Assembly (NCBI GenBank): GCA_026708325.1
Contig: JAPOVC010000014.1
Coordinates: 62,001-126,000 of the forward strand
Length of the DNA stretch: 64,000 nt
From: Anaerolineaceae bacterium
GTDB lineage: Bacteria; Chloroflexota; Anaerolineae; Aggregatilineales; Phototrophicaceae
Reading direction: 5' to 3'
Position 1 is the first letter of the stretch. Each line of letters opens with the position of its first letter. Of the stretch, positions 33,487 through 42,970 are shown piece after piece. The position numbers and the translations under genes were made by a program. A model generated the notes under the pieces. It was given only the letters and a program-made list of their open reading frames with translations, was not told the DNA's origin and ran no database searches.

Positions 33487-34146
33487 ATGTGCGGACGATT
33501 TGTGCTGGTTGCGCTGGCGGATGAGATTGCCGACATGTTCGAATTGCGCAGAGTGCCGGCCCCCTTTGTGCAGCGATTCAACGTAGCGCCCTCGCAACAG
33601 ATTGCCGTCATCACCAACGAAAGGCCCGATGAACTGGCCTGGCACCGATGGGGTTTGATTCCCTCCTGGGCGAAAGAAGCGAAAATCGGCTACCGTATGA
33701 TCAATGCGCGCTCCGAAACGGCGGCCGGGAAACCTTCGTTTCGCGCCGCCTTTCGCAGCCGACGTTGCCTCATTCCCGCCAGCGGCTTTTTCGAGTGGCA
33801 ACGACGGGGCAAAGAGAAACGTCCGATCTACATCAGCCTGCGTGACAAGCCCTTGTTCGCCTTCGCCGGGCTGTGGGAAGTCTGGCGCAGCCCGAATGGG
33901 GACGTTGTGCCCAGTGCAACCATACTCACGACCGTGGCGAATCCCTTCATGGCGGAGATCCATCTGCGCATGCCGGTCATTCTGCAGCCGGAAGACCACG
34001 AAACCTGGTTGAATCCGGCCAGTCGGGACGAACATCAGAGTTTGTTGCGACCCTGCGCGGCAGAAATGATGCAGGCCTGGCCGGTCTCGACCGTCGTCAA
34101 CAGGCCTGCGAACGACACCCCGGAGACCATCGAGCCCCTTTTGTAA
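33487..34146 (+). CDS. SRAP domain protein (HMCES/YedK family)
   Basis: 219 residues. SRAP proteins attach covalently to abasic sites in single-stranded DNA through the amino-terminal cysteine. The catalytic set is intact: Cys2 in MCGRF, the asparagine in the FNVAPSQ region, glutamate in IPASGFFEW and histidine in IHLRMPVIL. It is a single gene ending 15 bases from the convergent ftsK stop. I see no SOS-type operator. Confidence 0.93.
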   Translation: MCGRFVLVALADEIADMFELRRVPAPFVQRFNVAPSQQIAVITNERPDELAWHRWGLIPSWAKEAKIGYRMINARSETAAGKPSFRAAFRSRRCLIPASGFFEWQRRGKEKRPIYISLRDKPLFAFAGLWEVWRSPNGDVVPSATILTTVANPFMAEIHLRMPVILQPEDHETWLNPASRDEHQSLLRPCAAEMMQAWPVSTVVNRPANDTPETIEPLL

Positions 34147-34161
34147 CCCGATGCCCCCGAC

Positions 34162-36705
34162 TCAGTTCTGTTTGCGGCGTTGAATGGCCTCGCCCAGGGG
34201 GTCCTGACCCGGCTCGTAAAGGACGCGGCGGCCTCTGCCGCCGGCTTCCGGCGGGCCAATGATCTGCAACTCAAAAAGCAGGTCGATGATTCGCGCGGCG
34301 CGGGGGTATCCGAGCCCCATGCGACGCTGCAGGAGCGACGCCGAGGCTTCGCCTTCCTCCAGCACGGCCCTGACGGCCTGTTCCAGCATGGGGTCCGTGT
34401 CGGAGAGCAGTTGACGTCGACGCATCGCCTGCTCCCAGGGCGCTTCCGACCGGCTGGCCGGCTCCCGGCGAACGTTGAACTGCGCCTGGCGCCGCCAGTA
34501 ATCGACGACCGCGCGCACCTCTTCTTCGGAGACCAGGCAGCCCTGAATTCGTTGGGGGCCGGAGGCGTCCGTCGCCAGATAGAGCATGTCGCCATTGCCA
34601 AGGAGGCTCTCCGCGCCGACTGAATCAAGGATGACGCGGGAATCCACGCCGGAAGCCACTGCAAATGCCATACGCGTCGGGAAGTTGGCCTTGATGAGAC
34701 CGGTGAGGACGTCAACGCTGGGCCTTTGGGTCGCGACGATCAGATGCATGCCTACGGCGCGCGCCATCTGTGCCAGGCGGGTGAGCGCGCGTTCGGTTTC
34801 CTCCGGGTGCGCCTGCATGAGGTCACCGATTTCATCGACAATGATGACGATCCAGGGCAAATGTGTCCCATCCTGTCGTTGCGCCGGCCGCGCGTTGTAG
34901 GCCTCAATGTTGCGCGCGTTGGCGGATTCCAGCAGCCTGTAGCGCCGGTCCATTTCGCGGGTGCACCAGCGCAACACCTCAATGATGCGCTCCAGCCTGG
35001 TCTCCACAGGGCCGACCAGATGGGGGATTCCATTGAAGCGACTCAGCTCCACCAGTTTCGGGTCAAGCATGACCATGCGCAGGGTATCAGGCGTGTTTTG
35101 CAGGAGCAGGGAGGTGGCGATGGAGGCGATTGCGACGGACTTGCCCGTTCCGGTAGCTCCCGCAATCAGCAAATGCGGCATTTGGCCGATGTCCGCGGCA
35201 ACCGGCAGTCCGGCCACGTCCCGGCCCAGAGGGATCACCAGGGGTGAACCGCTGCCCGACCTCTGATTGTTGTAAGTCTCGCTTTCCAGCACCGGCCGCA
35301 ATGCCACGATGGCAGGCTGCAGATTGGGGACTTCGAGCCCCAGGTAATTCTTGCCCGGCACCGGCGTTTCCAGCCGCAGCCTTCGGGCGGCCAACGCCAG
35401 GGCGAGGTCGTTGGTCAGGGAAACGATTTTACGTACCCGCGTCCGGCTGAAAACCGCGCCCTCCCTGTCGTCGGGATTCTCGCGATAGGGTTGAATCGCG
35501 TAGCGAGTGATGGTCGGGCCCACCTGCACGTCAACGACTTCAATGTCGATGTCGAATTCAAGGAGCGTGTTCTCGAGCAGCACGATGTTGCGATTGATCT
35601 CTTCCGCATCGGGCGCGTCCAGCTTGAGGTCTGCAAGCAGTTCCAGGGGCGGCAACTGCTGCCCGCGCGCCACATGAACGCGCGCCTCCGGCTCATGATC
35701 CAAGGAGAAAAACCGGCGCATACGACCGTCCGGACGCTCCACGAGTCGTATCTCGCTGCGTTGGCGACGTGGACGGCTTGCGGGCCTGTCATGTGGCAGG
35801 GGCAACACGCCCGGACGGGGACGGGGGGACGCTTCTGTTCTGGCCTTGTCCGCGGGGGAAAGGTCGTCCGGCCCAAATGCCGGAGGGCGAGTTGCCCGGC
35901 GTGAGGGCGGTATGTGTGCCGGATTGGGGCGGATTCGCACGATGTTCAGCTTTTGCTGATCGCCCGTCACGGGCGGGCGACGGGGAACTGTCGGAGTGTC
36001 TTGCCTGGTGCGAGGCCCCTGGGGCCCTGTGGCCAGGTTTGACCCGCCCCTGCGAAACAGGGCGCTCGCGCGCTGCAATGCCTGGACAAACCAGGAAAGA
36101 TCGTGCCCGAACATCGCCGCAATGCAGGCAGCGAAAATGACGAGGTAGAAGAAAAAGGCGAAGGCTGAACCAAAGAGTCCGGCAACAACCACGCTCAGGC
36201 CCCAGCCGACGATGCCACCGCCCTGGCCCGCCCTGGCGATGGCGCGCCATTCGCTGCCGCCGCTGGTCACGTGCAGCATGGCGAGCAGGGCCAGAAAGGC
36301 AATCTGGAGCGCAAGGATTCGTCGGGGCGGCAACTTTGGCATAATCCCCCAACGTGGCACCAGGAGCACCAGTCCGAGTGCAATGATGCCCGGCGCCACC
36401 AGCAGGCTGCCGTACCCAAACACACTGGAAAGGGCGTTGGCCCATGCCTGGGCGACGGTCGCATCCGGTGACACGTTGAACAGGGACAGGAGGGATATGA
36501 TGCCAAAGACCACGAGGACCAGGGCGACGATTTCTGCTCCCCAGGGTGGAAGGCTGTCGAATATCTGGCCATCGGCGTCGGAGTATTCCGCACCGTCCAG
36601 CTCTTCATGCAAATCGTGAATGGGGATTTCAGGACCCGAGGTATCGCTGTCATTGGGTGGCCGATTCACGACAGCCGCTCCCGGTTGGCTGCGATTCCTG
36701 CGCAT
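34162..36705 (-). CDS. ftsK: FtsK/SpoIIIE family DNA translocase
   Basis: 847 residues from the chosen ATG. Four membrane segments (about 57-76, 97-117, 129-145 and 166-199) precede a long basic, proline-rich linker. Then comes the motor: Walker A IAGATGTGKSVAIA near 515 and Walker B IVIIVDEIGDLM near 623. The last 65 residues form the winged-helix gamma domain (LLQRRMGLGYPRAARIIDLLFE) that reads polar chromosome sequences. It pumps chromosome-terminus DNA through the division septum. An upstream frame would overlap the previous gene by 150 bases and was rejected. The start is only weakly supported by its ribosome site. Confidence 0.92.
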   Translation of the reverse strand: MRRNRSQPGAAVVNRPPNDSDTSGPEIPIHDLHEELDGAEYSDADGQIFDSLPPWGAEIVALVLVVFGIISLLSLFNVSPDATVAQAWANALSSVFGYGSLLVAPGIIALGLVLLVPRWGIMPKLPPRRILALQIAFLALLAMLHVTSGGSEWRAIARAGQGGGIVGWGLSVVVAGLFGSAFAFFFYLVIFAACIAAMFGHDLSWFVQALQRASALFRRGGSNLATGPQGPRTRQDTPTVPRRPPVTGDQQKLNIVRIRPNPAHIPPSRRATRPPAFGPDDLSPADKARTEASPRPRPGVLPLPHDRPASRPRRQRSEIRLVERPDGRMRRFFSLDHEPEARVHVARGQQLPPLELLADLKLDAPDAEEINRNIVLLENTLLEFDIDIEVVDVQVGPTITRYAIQPYRENPDDREGAVFSRTRVRKIVSLTNDLALALAARRLRLETPVPGKNYLGLEVPNLQPAIVALRPVLESETYNNQRSGSGSPLVIPLGRDVAGLPVAADIGQMPHLLIAGATGTGKSVAIASIATSLLLQNTPDTLRMVMLDPKLVELSRFNGIPHLVGPVETRLERIIEVLRWCTREMDRRYRLLESANARNIEAYNARPAQRQDGTHLPWIVIIVDEIGDLMQAHPEETERALTRLAQMARAVGMHLIVATQRPSVDVLTGLIKANFPTRMAFAVASGVDSRVILDSVGAESLLGNGDMLYLATDASGPQRIQGCLVSEEEVRAVVDYWRRQAQFNVRREPASRSEAPWEQAMRRRQLLSDTDPMLEQAVRAVLEEGEASASLLQRRMGLGYPRAARIIDLLFELQIIGPPEAGGRGRRVLYEPGQDPLGEAIQRRKQN

Positions 36706-36766
36706 GCGCCTACGTGGAGGGCAATTTGAAACGTTCCGGCCCGGTGTGCGGCAGCCAGCAATGCTT

Positions 36767-38683
36767 TCATCGTTTCCTGAATTGTTGTTCCATGGAGAGC
36801 AACGCCGTCGCCACTTCTTCGATGGCAATGCGCTGCTTGCGATATAGATCGGCTTCACTGAGGGCCAGTCGCGCCGCCACTTCCCGCACACGGCGACGCT
36901 CCAGAAATCGTTGTTCAAGGATGTTGTAGAGCGTCCATTCCGGGCTCGTCATGCCCTGTTTGCCCTCAGGCCGCAGCTGTTCGATTGCCCGACGCAGAAC
37001 GACGCGCAGGGCATTGGCCGGCCCCTGCTCCTCTCGCATGGCCTCCTGAACGACCTGCAAGGCCAGGAGATTGCTGTGCGTCAGCCCAGGACCGCCCCAG
37101 TAATGGCGCAGCGCAGCCCGCACCAGTTCGTTGAAGCGTTCCTGGTGGACCGGCTCCACGTCGCCGGCCGTGGGTCTTGAAGCGAAAGGCAGGGACGGGA
37201 CGTCAGACTGGCGTGGCATTCCCAATTGCGGCAGCAGGCCTTCCAGCGCCGCCGAGAACTCGTCCTGCAGGGCCATGTCGTCCAGGGCGCGGGCAATGCG
37301 ACCCTTCAAAACTTCCAGAGTTTGCAGTTCTTCCCTGCCAAATTCCGGGTCAACTTCGCGCGCGCGGACGCCAAGCAGGCCGACTGGCATCGCCGCGCTG
37401 TTGAGCATTCGTTCACTGTAGAGCGGCAGATACCAGTATTCCCCGTGCTTCCGGATTTCACCTGCCTGTCCACCGGCCGTTGAGGGCGGCGCCTGCAGCC
37501 TTGAGAGCAATTGCTCCGGCTGATCCAGCAGGTCCTGCTGGACTCCGACACTGGCGACGAGTTCCGGACGGGCAGGGACGGCAGACAGCACGAAGGCAGC
37601 GCTCACGCGCAGGTTGTCGCAAATCGTCGCCAGATTGGCCTCAAGCAGGGATTCAAAGTCCTTGCGCGTCAACAGTTGCTCGTCAAGGTTGCGCAGCCGT
37701 TGCGGAAACTCTTCGTCCTCCGCGGTGTAGATGAGCAGGTTTTCGATGACTGGCAAAAAGAGGTGGATGAACCATTGCCAGATCAGGATCGCTGCAACGA
37801 CCGCAAAGGGCATGAATTCCTGACCCGGTAGCCCGAGAACCTCAATGGCCGGGCCCATGTTGAGGATGATCACGAGCGCCAGAGTCGCAGAGGCCGGCCC
37901 ACGCAGAAAGGCGCGGAGCAACCCCAGCTTGATCTGACTTTCGGGCCGGCGCGAGCCAAAGAATGTGAGTGGCCAGGCCAGAAAAAGCAACATGAGCACC
38001 ACAATCACATTTGAGAAGTTGATCAGGGTCAACTGCAGCAGGGCAGGGTCCGCCTCCCTTGCCAGCACGACGGACCAGGGAAACAGGCCCAGCGCCGGGG
38101 TTGGCATGGCAAGCAGGAGGAAACCCATCCGCTGTCGGGACTTGGGCGTCAGACAACGCTGGCGGGCCCGGGAGACGTTTAGCAGGGCGTAGACGGTGAT
38201 CAGCGCGAAGTACAGGATATAGAAGGGGAAGAGGACACCTGCCCGAGCTCTGGTGTGGGGGCCAGACCCTTCCGTTTGAATGAGCGAGTCGCTGAAGAGG
38301 GCCAGCAGCAAAAAGAGCAGGCCCAGCACATAAAGCAAGCGAATGGCGCGGCGACGTCGACCGCGAGATGGAAGACCTGTGGTTGCCAGAAGGGCGTCCG
38401 ACAGGTGGTAGAGTGCGGTTGGCACGAAGGCAATGCCCAGCCATTGCAGGCGCAGCGCCAGTTCATGGACGACCTGTTCCGGTTGCAGGGATACAAAGAC
38501 ATCCGCGACGTAGGCCGCCGTAACGCAGGCCAGCAACACGCTGGAAACGCGCGTCACGCGGTCGTGCAGTTCGTTGCTGAGGTTATAGAGCAGCAGCGAA
38601 GCCGCCACGATAACAATGACAGCGGTTAGCGTTTCATTGGCCAGCTGCAGAAAGAGGTGATACAGCGTCTGCAGGTCAGACAT
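36767..38683 (-). CDS. Seven-helix membrane protein with GAF-like region, no kinase domain
   Basis: 638 residues. The N-terminal half has seven or more membrane helices (residues about 19-37, 46-66, 75-100, 115-130, 147-167, 186-208 and 217-242, then two more to about 305), like the 7TM sensor modules of histidine kinases. Residues 330-490 look like a GAF-type domain (FESLLEANLATICDNLRVSAAFVL). Neither an H-box nor an ATPase domain follows. Instead the C-terminal 70 residues contain RVREVAARLALSEADLYRKQRIAIEEVA, resembling a helix-turn-helix. Gene order with ftsK suggests an envelope or division link, which is inference only. Confidence 0.7.
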   Translation of the reverse strand: MSDLQTLYHLFLQLANETLTAVIVIVAASLLLYNLSNELHDRVTRVSSVLLACVTAAYVADVFVSLQPEQVVHELALRLQWLGIAFVPTALYHLSDALLATTGLPSRGRRRRAIRLLYVLGLLFLLLALFSDSLIQTEGSGPHTRARAGVLFPFYILYFALITVYALLNVSRARQRCLTPKSRQRMGFLLLAMPTPALGLFPWSVVLAREADPALLQLTLINFSNVIVVLMLLFLAWPLTFFGSRRPESQIKLGLLRAFLRGPASATLALVIILNMGPAIEVLGLPGQEFMPFAVVAAILIWQWFIHLFLPVIENLLIYTAEDEEFPQRLRNLDEQLLTRKDFESLLEANLATICDNLRVSAAFVLSAVPARPELVASVGVQQDLLDQPEQLLSRLQAPPSTAGGQAGEIRKHGEYWYLPLYSERMLNSAAMPVGLLGVRAREVDPEFGREELQTLEVLKGRIARALDDMALQDEFSAALEGLLPQLGMPRQSDVPSLPFASRPTAGDVEPVHQERFNELVRAALRHYWGGPGLTHSNLLALQVVQEAMREEQGPANALRVVLRRAIEQLRPEGKQGMTSPEWTLYNILEQRFLERRRVREVAARLALSEADLYRKQRIAIEEVATALLSMEQQFRKR

Positions 38684-38686
38684 GGT

Positions 38687-39241
38687 CTAACGCAGCACTT
38701 CTCCGAAAAACATCGCAATTTCATGTTGCGGAAAGTAATGGTCACTATAGCCGGAGAATGTCAGGCCTGCACGTTGCAAAAACCGGACCGTCGGGAAATT
38801 GCGGGTTTGCACCTCAGCCACCAGTCTCATGAGTTGATTGTCCCGCGCCCACTGTCGCGCCACCTGCAGCATGCGGATGCCAATGCCGTTTCGGCGCCAG
38901 GGGCGTGAAACGACGAGGTCATGAAGGCGCGCTACCCCGTGGACCGGGTCCGCGTAGAGCGCAAGATATCCCAGCAACTCACCCGTCTCCCTGTTTGCTG
39001 CAATCAGGAGGCAATTGTCCGGTTCCACGGCGACATGGAGACGATGTGCACTGGGGGTCCAGACGGATTCCAGATCTCGCGGCAGGCGTTCCGGATGAAA
39101 ACGGATCTCGTACTGGTCACCATCGTTGTACAGGCGCATTTGCCAGGCGTATTGTGTACGGTAGCTGTGGTCCAGTTGCAGACAGTATTCGATATCTCGC
39201 GAATGACCCTCGCGAATGAGCAGACTGACCTTGTCAGGCAT
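38687..39241 (-). CDS. GNAT family N-acetyltransferase
   Basis: 184 residues. LHDLVVSRPWRRNGIGIRMLQVARQWA is the acetyl-CoA-binding motif A (Q/RxxGxG/A), and the C-terminal FPTVRFLQRAGLTFSGYSDHYF is the usual motif B. The first 60 residues are not typical of a named subfamily. Start taken at MPDKV (39241); an upstream ATG at 39292 is possible. It ends three bases before the seven-helix gene. Substrate unknown. Confidence 0.8.
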   Translation of the reverse strand: MPDKVSLLIREGHSRDIEYCLQLDHSYRTQYAWQMRLYNDGDQYEIRFHPERLPRDLESVWTPSAHRLHVAVEPDNCLLIAANRETGELLGYLALYADPVHGVARLHDLVVSRPWRRNGIGIRMLQVARQWARDNQLMRLVAEVQTRNFPTVRFLQRAGLTFSGYSDHYFPQHEIAMFFGEVLR

Positions 39242-39442
39242 GGCGGGTGCGGGACAAAAATGCGAAGGGCGGGTCCGCAACCTGCCAGGCAAGGGTCCTG
39301 TTGAAAGATTGATTTTCAGGAGACGTCATGGTCCAGGGTCGCATCCAACGGGCAGCCAGGGTATCCGACTTTCCATGCAGGTCCAACGCGATTTCAGACC
39401 AACCAGAGACGGGTGCAAGGTCCCTGCGCCTGACAGCAGACT

Positions 39443-40690
39443 TTAGACTTCGTACAAATAGTCCCGCAACTTGACCCGGGCGGATGACTGGCGCAGGCGG
39501 TTGAGCGCCTGGGCTTCCAGCTGGCGTACGCGCTCGCGCGTGACGCCGATCGTTTGGCCAACCTCTTCAAGCGTGTAAACGCGGCCGTCCTCAAGTCCGT
39601 AGCGCAGACGCAGGATCTGAGCCTCTCGTTCCGGCAGTCGGTCAAGAGCCTCATCAAGTTGCTCGTGCAGCAAGTGGGACGCAACCTCATCCGCAGGGGC
39701 CGGGCTGTTAACGTCTTCCACGAAATCGCCGAAAGTTGAATCGCCATCTTCGTCGATCGGAGCTTCCAGGCTGACGGGCCGGCGGGAGATTTCCATCAGG
39801 TCCTCGACCTTGTCCGGCGTGGTCTCCATGCCGGAAGCGAGTTCGGCAATGGAAGGGTCCCGACCCAGTTCCTGGGTCAGTTGCAACTGAAATCGGCGCA
39901 TTCGGTTGAGCTGGTCGCCCATGTGTACCGGTACGCGAATGGTCCGGCCCTGGTCCGCGACGGCCCGACTGACGGCCTGACGAATCCACCAGGTGGCATA
40001 GGTGCTGAACTTGTGACCGCGCTGATATTCAAACTTGTTGGTGGCGCGGATGAGACCAATGTTTCCTTCCTGAATGAGGTCCAGAAAAGGTACGCCCCGC
40101 CCGATGTACTTCTTGGCAACGCTGATGACCAGGCGGACGTTGGCGCGCACCAGGTGCTCCTGCGCCGCTTCGCCGTCGTCCACAATGTCCTGCAGGGTAT
40201 AGACGTCATCCAGGGGCAGGGACTGCCCTTCGCAATCGAGCCGTTCACGCGCGAAATCTCCGGCTTCCATGCGTTGGGCCAGTTCGACTTCCTCTTCGGC
40301 CGTGAGCAGGCTTACCCTGCCGGCCTCCTTCAGATACAGGCCAACGACGTCGTCCGACTCCAGCGCCTGTTGATAACCGAGATCATCCACGATATCGGTC
40401 TTGTCCAGCAGCCAGGGTCGGGCCGCATCTCTGGTTCGCGGCGAGTCATCAGCCTGAACATCATTCGCGACAGGGAAGCCAGGGGATTCTGCTTTGGCGG
40501 GGCGAGGGGCGTCGACCTCCACACCGGCTTCCAGCAACCCTTCCATGACCTCCTCCAGCAGGGACACGTCCCGTTCGGGCCAGGGCATGTTTTCGAGAAT
40601 CTCGTCACTGGTGATGCCGCCCTGACGTCGCGCCTGCTGCATGATGCGCGTGTAAATGTCTTCTCCGCCTCGTTCCTTCGTTGCGATCAT
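39443..40690 (-). CDS. rpoD: Principal-type RNA polymerase sigma factor (sigma70 family, RpoD/SigA-like)
   Basis: 415 residues. Regions in order: a short acidic N-terminal part resembling region 1.1, [21 protein letters not shown] (1.2), [16 protein letters not shown] with [13 protein letters not shown] and [14 protein letters not shown] (2.1-2.4), region 3 ([13 protein letters not shown]), and region 4 with [15 protein letters not shown] and the helix-turn-helix [24 protein letters not shown]. The region 2.4 sequence fits recognition of TATAAT-like -10 elements, consistent with the promoters seen here. I chose ATG 40690, preceded by GAAGGTGA; 40702 is an alternative. Confidence 0.92.
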   Translation of the reverse strand: MIATKERGGEDIYTRIMQQARRQGGITSDEILENMPWPERDVSLLEEVMEGLLEAGVEVDAPRPAKAESPGFPVANDVQADDSPRTRDAARPWLLDKTDIVDDLGYQQALESDDVVGLYLKEAGRVSLLTAEEEVELAQRMEAGDFARERLDCEGQSLPLDDVYTLQDIVDDGEAAQEHLVRANVRLVISVAKKYIGRGVPFLDLIQEGNIGLIRATNKFEYQRGHKFSTYATWWIRQAVSRAVADQGRTIRVPVHMGDQLNRMRRFQLQLTQELGRDPSIAELASGMETTPDKVEDLMEISRRPVSLEAPIDEDGDSTFGDFVEDVNSPAPADEVASHLLHEQLDEALDRLPEREAQILRLRYGLEDGRVYTLEEVGQTIGVTRERVRQLEAQALNRLRQSSARVKLRDYLYEV

Positions 40691-40879
40691 CGTCACCTTC
40701 ATCTCGACCAAATGACACACACATGCTCTTCCGTGCGATTGAAGCGCAAGGTGTCTTCAAAACCGTCGTCGTATCGAACTCTAGGACCGGGATCAGCAGT
40801 TATACTGGGGAATCAGCCAGGCAAGTAAAAATGCCACGCACCCGCCAATTTGCAACTCCGGTGACTTGCGTTCAGGGAA

Positions 40880-40908
40880 AGCGTACTGCAATCAAAAACT
40901 GCTGTCAA
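40880..40908 (-). promoter_or_regulatory. Sigma70 promoter of rpoD
   Basis: Consensus TTGACA (40908-40903), a 17-base spacer and TACGCT (40885-40880) on the minus strand, giving a leader of about 180 bases before the sigma gene. Confidence 0.75.
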
Positions 40909-41000
40909 GCAGTCTGGCAGAAGCGCGGAAAAGTCTCGCGGCTTTTTATGTATTGCGCACAAACAAAACTTCATTTTGCACAAGATGTTGCCCAAAGCCG

Positions 41001-41029
41001 TTGACCCTGCCCGCTGCACAACCTAGACT
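41001..41029 (+). promoter_or_regulatory. Sigma70 promoter of the arg-car operon
   Basis: TTGACC (41001-41006) and TAGACT (41024-41029) with a 17-base spacer. Transcription would start near 41036, about 130 bases before argC. Confidence 0.72.
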
Positions 41030-41106
41030 TCCACGCTGACCTCGTGCTGCGAACCCGGCCACTGACGGCATCGCCTGGAGGGAAAGGCCGGGATCTCGCA
41101 TCAATT

Positions 41107-41142
41107 CCGGGGCGCACTGTTGGCAACTTTTCCCCGGTTGCC
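41107..41142 (+). promoter_or_regulatory. Overlapping, mutually exclusive inverted repeats in the argC leader
   Basis: CCGGGG (41107-41112) pairs with CCCCGG (41132-41137), and GGCAAC (41122-41127) pairs with GTTGCC (41137-41142). The second repeat starts inside the loop of the first and ends outside it, so only one stem can form. No T run follows and the ribosome site lies 15 bases on. A regulatory role is possible but unproven. Confidence 0.4.
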
Positions 41143-41166
41143 GGACCCGCCAGACAGGAGATTTCG

Positions 41167-42177
41167 ATGCAGGCCATTCGAGTGGGTGTGTATGGCGCTT
41201 CCGGTTATGCAGGCGGCGAACTGGTTGAATTGCTGAACAGGCATCCGGATGTGCAACTCGTTTTTGCGACATCGGGCAGCCAGCGTGGCAAGGCCGTCCC
41301 GGACAGTAGCCTACGTTTCGTCGCCCATGAAGATGCGCGACCACAGGACGCGGACGCGGTGTTTCTCGCCTTGCCCCATGGCGCTTCCGCCGACGTTGCC
41401 CTGGCCGCCCTTGACGCGGGCGCCAGAGTCATCGATCTGTCGGCCGATTTCCGCATGGACAGCGAGGCGGGCTGGATGGAGTGGTACGGGACGGCCCACC
41501 AGCACCCGGACCTGCTGCCCGTTCCCTACGGCCTGCCCGAAATCAACCGGGACAATCTGCATGGCGTGGAGCTTGTGGCTGTGCCCGGTTGCTACCCGAC
41601 GACCACTCTGCTGGGCGTGTATCCCCTGCTGCTGGCAAAGGCGCTGGCGCCGGGTTCACCAATTATCGTAGACGCCAAGTCCGGCGCTTCCGGCGCCGGC
41701 CGCACGCCAACGTCAATGACCCATCTGCCAGAGTTGTTTGCAAATCTCGTGCCCTACAAGACTGGCAGGTCGCATCGTCATGTCGGAGAGATGGAGCAGG
41801 AACTGCACAAACTTGACGATGATGTTGGTCCCGTCCTCTTCACACCCCATTTGCTGCCCATTGACCGGGGTCTGCTGGCAAGCATCACGGTCACACTGGC
41901 GCCGGAGTTCGATGCTTCCGAATCCCAGGCCCTGTACGAGGAGACCTTTGAAACGGAGCCCATGGTCAGGGTCTTGCCGGCGGGAGACCAGGCGACCATC
42001 GCCCACGTGGCGAGGCGCGATGGCTGTGTGATCAGCCTGGTACCGGTGCTCGAACGCTGGTTGCAGATCACCAGTGTTACCGACAATTTGCGCAAGGGCG
42101 CTGCCAGCCAGGCCGTACAGAATTTCAATCTAATGTTTGGTCTGGCTGAGACCGCCGGGCTGACTCCTGAGTCCTGA
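41167..42177 (+). CDS. argC: N-acetyl-gamma-glutamyl-phosphate reductase
   Basis: 336 residues. It catalyses the third step of the acetylated arginine pathway. GVYGASGYAGGELVELLNRHP is the NADP site, VPGCYPTTTLLG holds the catalytic cysteine, and KSGASGAGRTPTSMTHLPEL is the substrate loop. AGGAG six bases before the ATG at 41167 fixes the start; an in-frame GTG at 41044 lacks a ribosome site. It is first in argC-argB-argD-argJ-carA-carB. It is clearly distinct from the LysY homologue at 3972-4997. Confidence 0.95.
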   Translation: MQAIRVGVYGASGYAGGELVELLNRHPDVQLVFATSGSQRGKAVPDSSLRFVAHEDARPQDADAVFLALPHGASADVALAALDAGARVIDLSADFRMDSEAGWMEWYGTAHQHPDLLPVPYGLPEINRDNLHGVELVAVPGCYPTTTLLGVYPLLLAKALAPGSPIIVDAKSGASGAGRTPTSMTHLPELFANLVPYKTGRSHRHVGEMEQELHKLDDDVGPVLFTPHLLPIDRGLLASITVTLAPEFDASESQALYEETFETEPMVRVLPAGDQATIAHVARRDGCVISLVPVLERWLQITSVTDNLRKGAASQAVQNFNLMFGLAETAGLTPES

Positions 42178-42178
42178 C

Positions 42179-42970
42179 ATGCAACCGGTCGTCCTTAAAG
42201 TCGGCGGGCATGATCTGCGTGATGAAGTTTTTCTGCGCGACCTGGCTTTGGTCGTGCGCGAACTGCATCTGCCCCTGGTGCTGGTGCACGGCGGCGGCGT
42301 CGAGATCGCCGAACTGCAACGGCAACTGGGGATCGAACCCCGATACCTGCATGGTGTGCGGGTAACAGACGCCGGGTCGCTGGCGCTGGTTGAGATGGTC
42401 CTGTGCGGTCTGGTCAACAAACGCCTCGTGCGCTTCCTGGTGCAGGCCGGCGTGGATGCCCTTGGCCTGAGTGGCGTCGACCGCGGTCTCTTGCGCGCGC
42501 GCCAGATGTCCCATGATGAAGTGGACATGGGCTTCACCGGCGAGGTCAGGGCGGTCAATGCCGGTGTCATTCATCAATTGCTGTCCGACGGAATCACACC
42601 GGTCGTGGCGCCGCTCTGCCTGGGGCCGGACTGCGCCTACAATGTGAATGCCGACCACGTGGCGGGGGCTCTGGCAGTCGCCATTGAAGCCAGTCGTATT
42701 GTATTCCTGACCAACGTGCCCGGCGTGCTGCAGGACGGGAGATTGCTTGAGGAACTGCACGCGGGCCAGACGCGACAACTTGTCAGGAGTGGTATCATTC
42801 ATGGCGGTATGATCCCCAAGGTTGAAACAGCCCTGCAGGCCCTGGAAACAGGCGTGCCGCAGGCGCTCGTCACCGATCTGGACGGCCTCAGACAAAACTC
42901 GGGCACCTTGTTTCACGGGGAAGCGGAGGCAATCACAGGAATGGAAACAGGACCAGGGGACAGGGTATGA
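42179..42970 (+). CDS. argB: Acetylglutamate kinase
   Basis: 263 residues. It phosphorylates N-acetylglutamate, usually the arginine-regulated step. VVLKVGGHDLRD carries the ATP-contacting lysine, LVLVHGGGVEIAE the glycine-rich loop, NVNADHVAGALA the catalytic aspartate region, and IIHGGMIPKVETALQAL the second lysine. It lies one base after argC and overlaps argD by four bases. No long N-terminal helix is present, so arginine feedback of the hexameric type is not evident. Confidence 0.95.
   Translation: MQPVVLKVGGHDLRDEVFLRDLALVVRELHLPLVLVHGGGVEIAELQRQLGIEPRYLHGVRVTDAGSLALVEMVLCGLVNKRLVRFLVQAGVDALGLSGVDRGLLRARQMSHDEVDMGFTGEVRAVNAGVIHQLLSDGITPVVAPLCLGPDCAYNVNADHVAGALAVAIEASRIVFLTNVPGVLQDGRLLEELHAGQTRQLVRSGIIHGGMIPKVETALQALETGVPQALVTDLDGLRQNSGTLFHGEAEAITGMETGPGDRV

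Larger units (their letters stand above)
40691..41166. other. Divergent control region, rpoD / argC
   Basis: 476 bases with no convincing gene. It carries the rpoD promoter (minus, 40880-40908), the argC promoter (plus, 41001-41029) and a 130-base argC leader with two overlapping inverted repeats at 41107-41142. I see no clear arginine-repressor box. Confidence 0.65.

Noticed and set aside
39328..39474. 48-codon plus-strand ORF with AGGAG upstream
   Set aside because: It runs antisense into the conserved C-terminus of the sigma factor and has no recognisable sequence; the site may be chance.
40898..40913. Hairpin ACTGCT/AGCAGT with T run on the minus strand as a terminator
   Set aside because: The same bases form a consensus TTGACA with a 17-base spacer to TACGCT, a better explanation as the rpoD promoter.
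41044..42177. Longer ArgC with a 41-residue extension from a GTG at 41044
   Set aside because: No ribosome site, the extension is not ArgC-like, and AGGAG lies right before the ATG at 41167.
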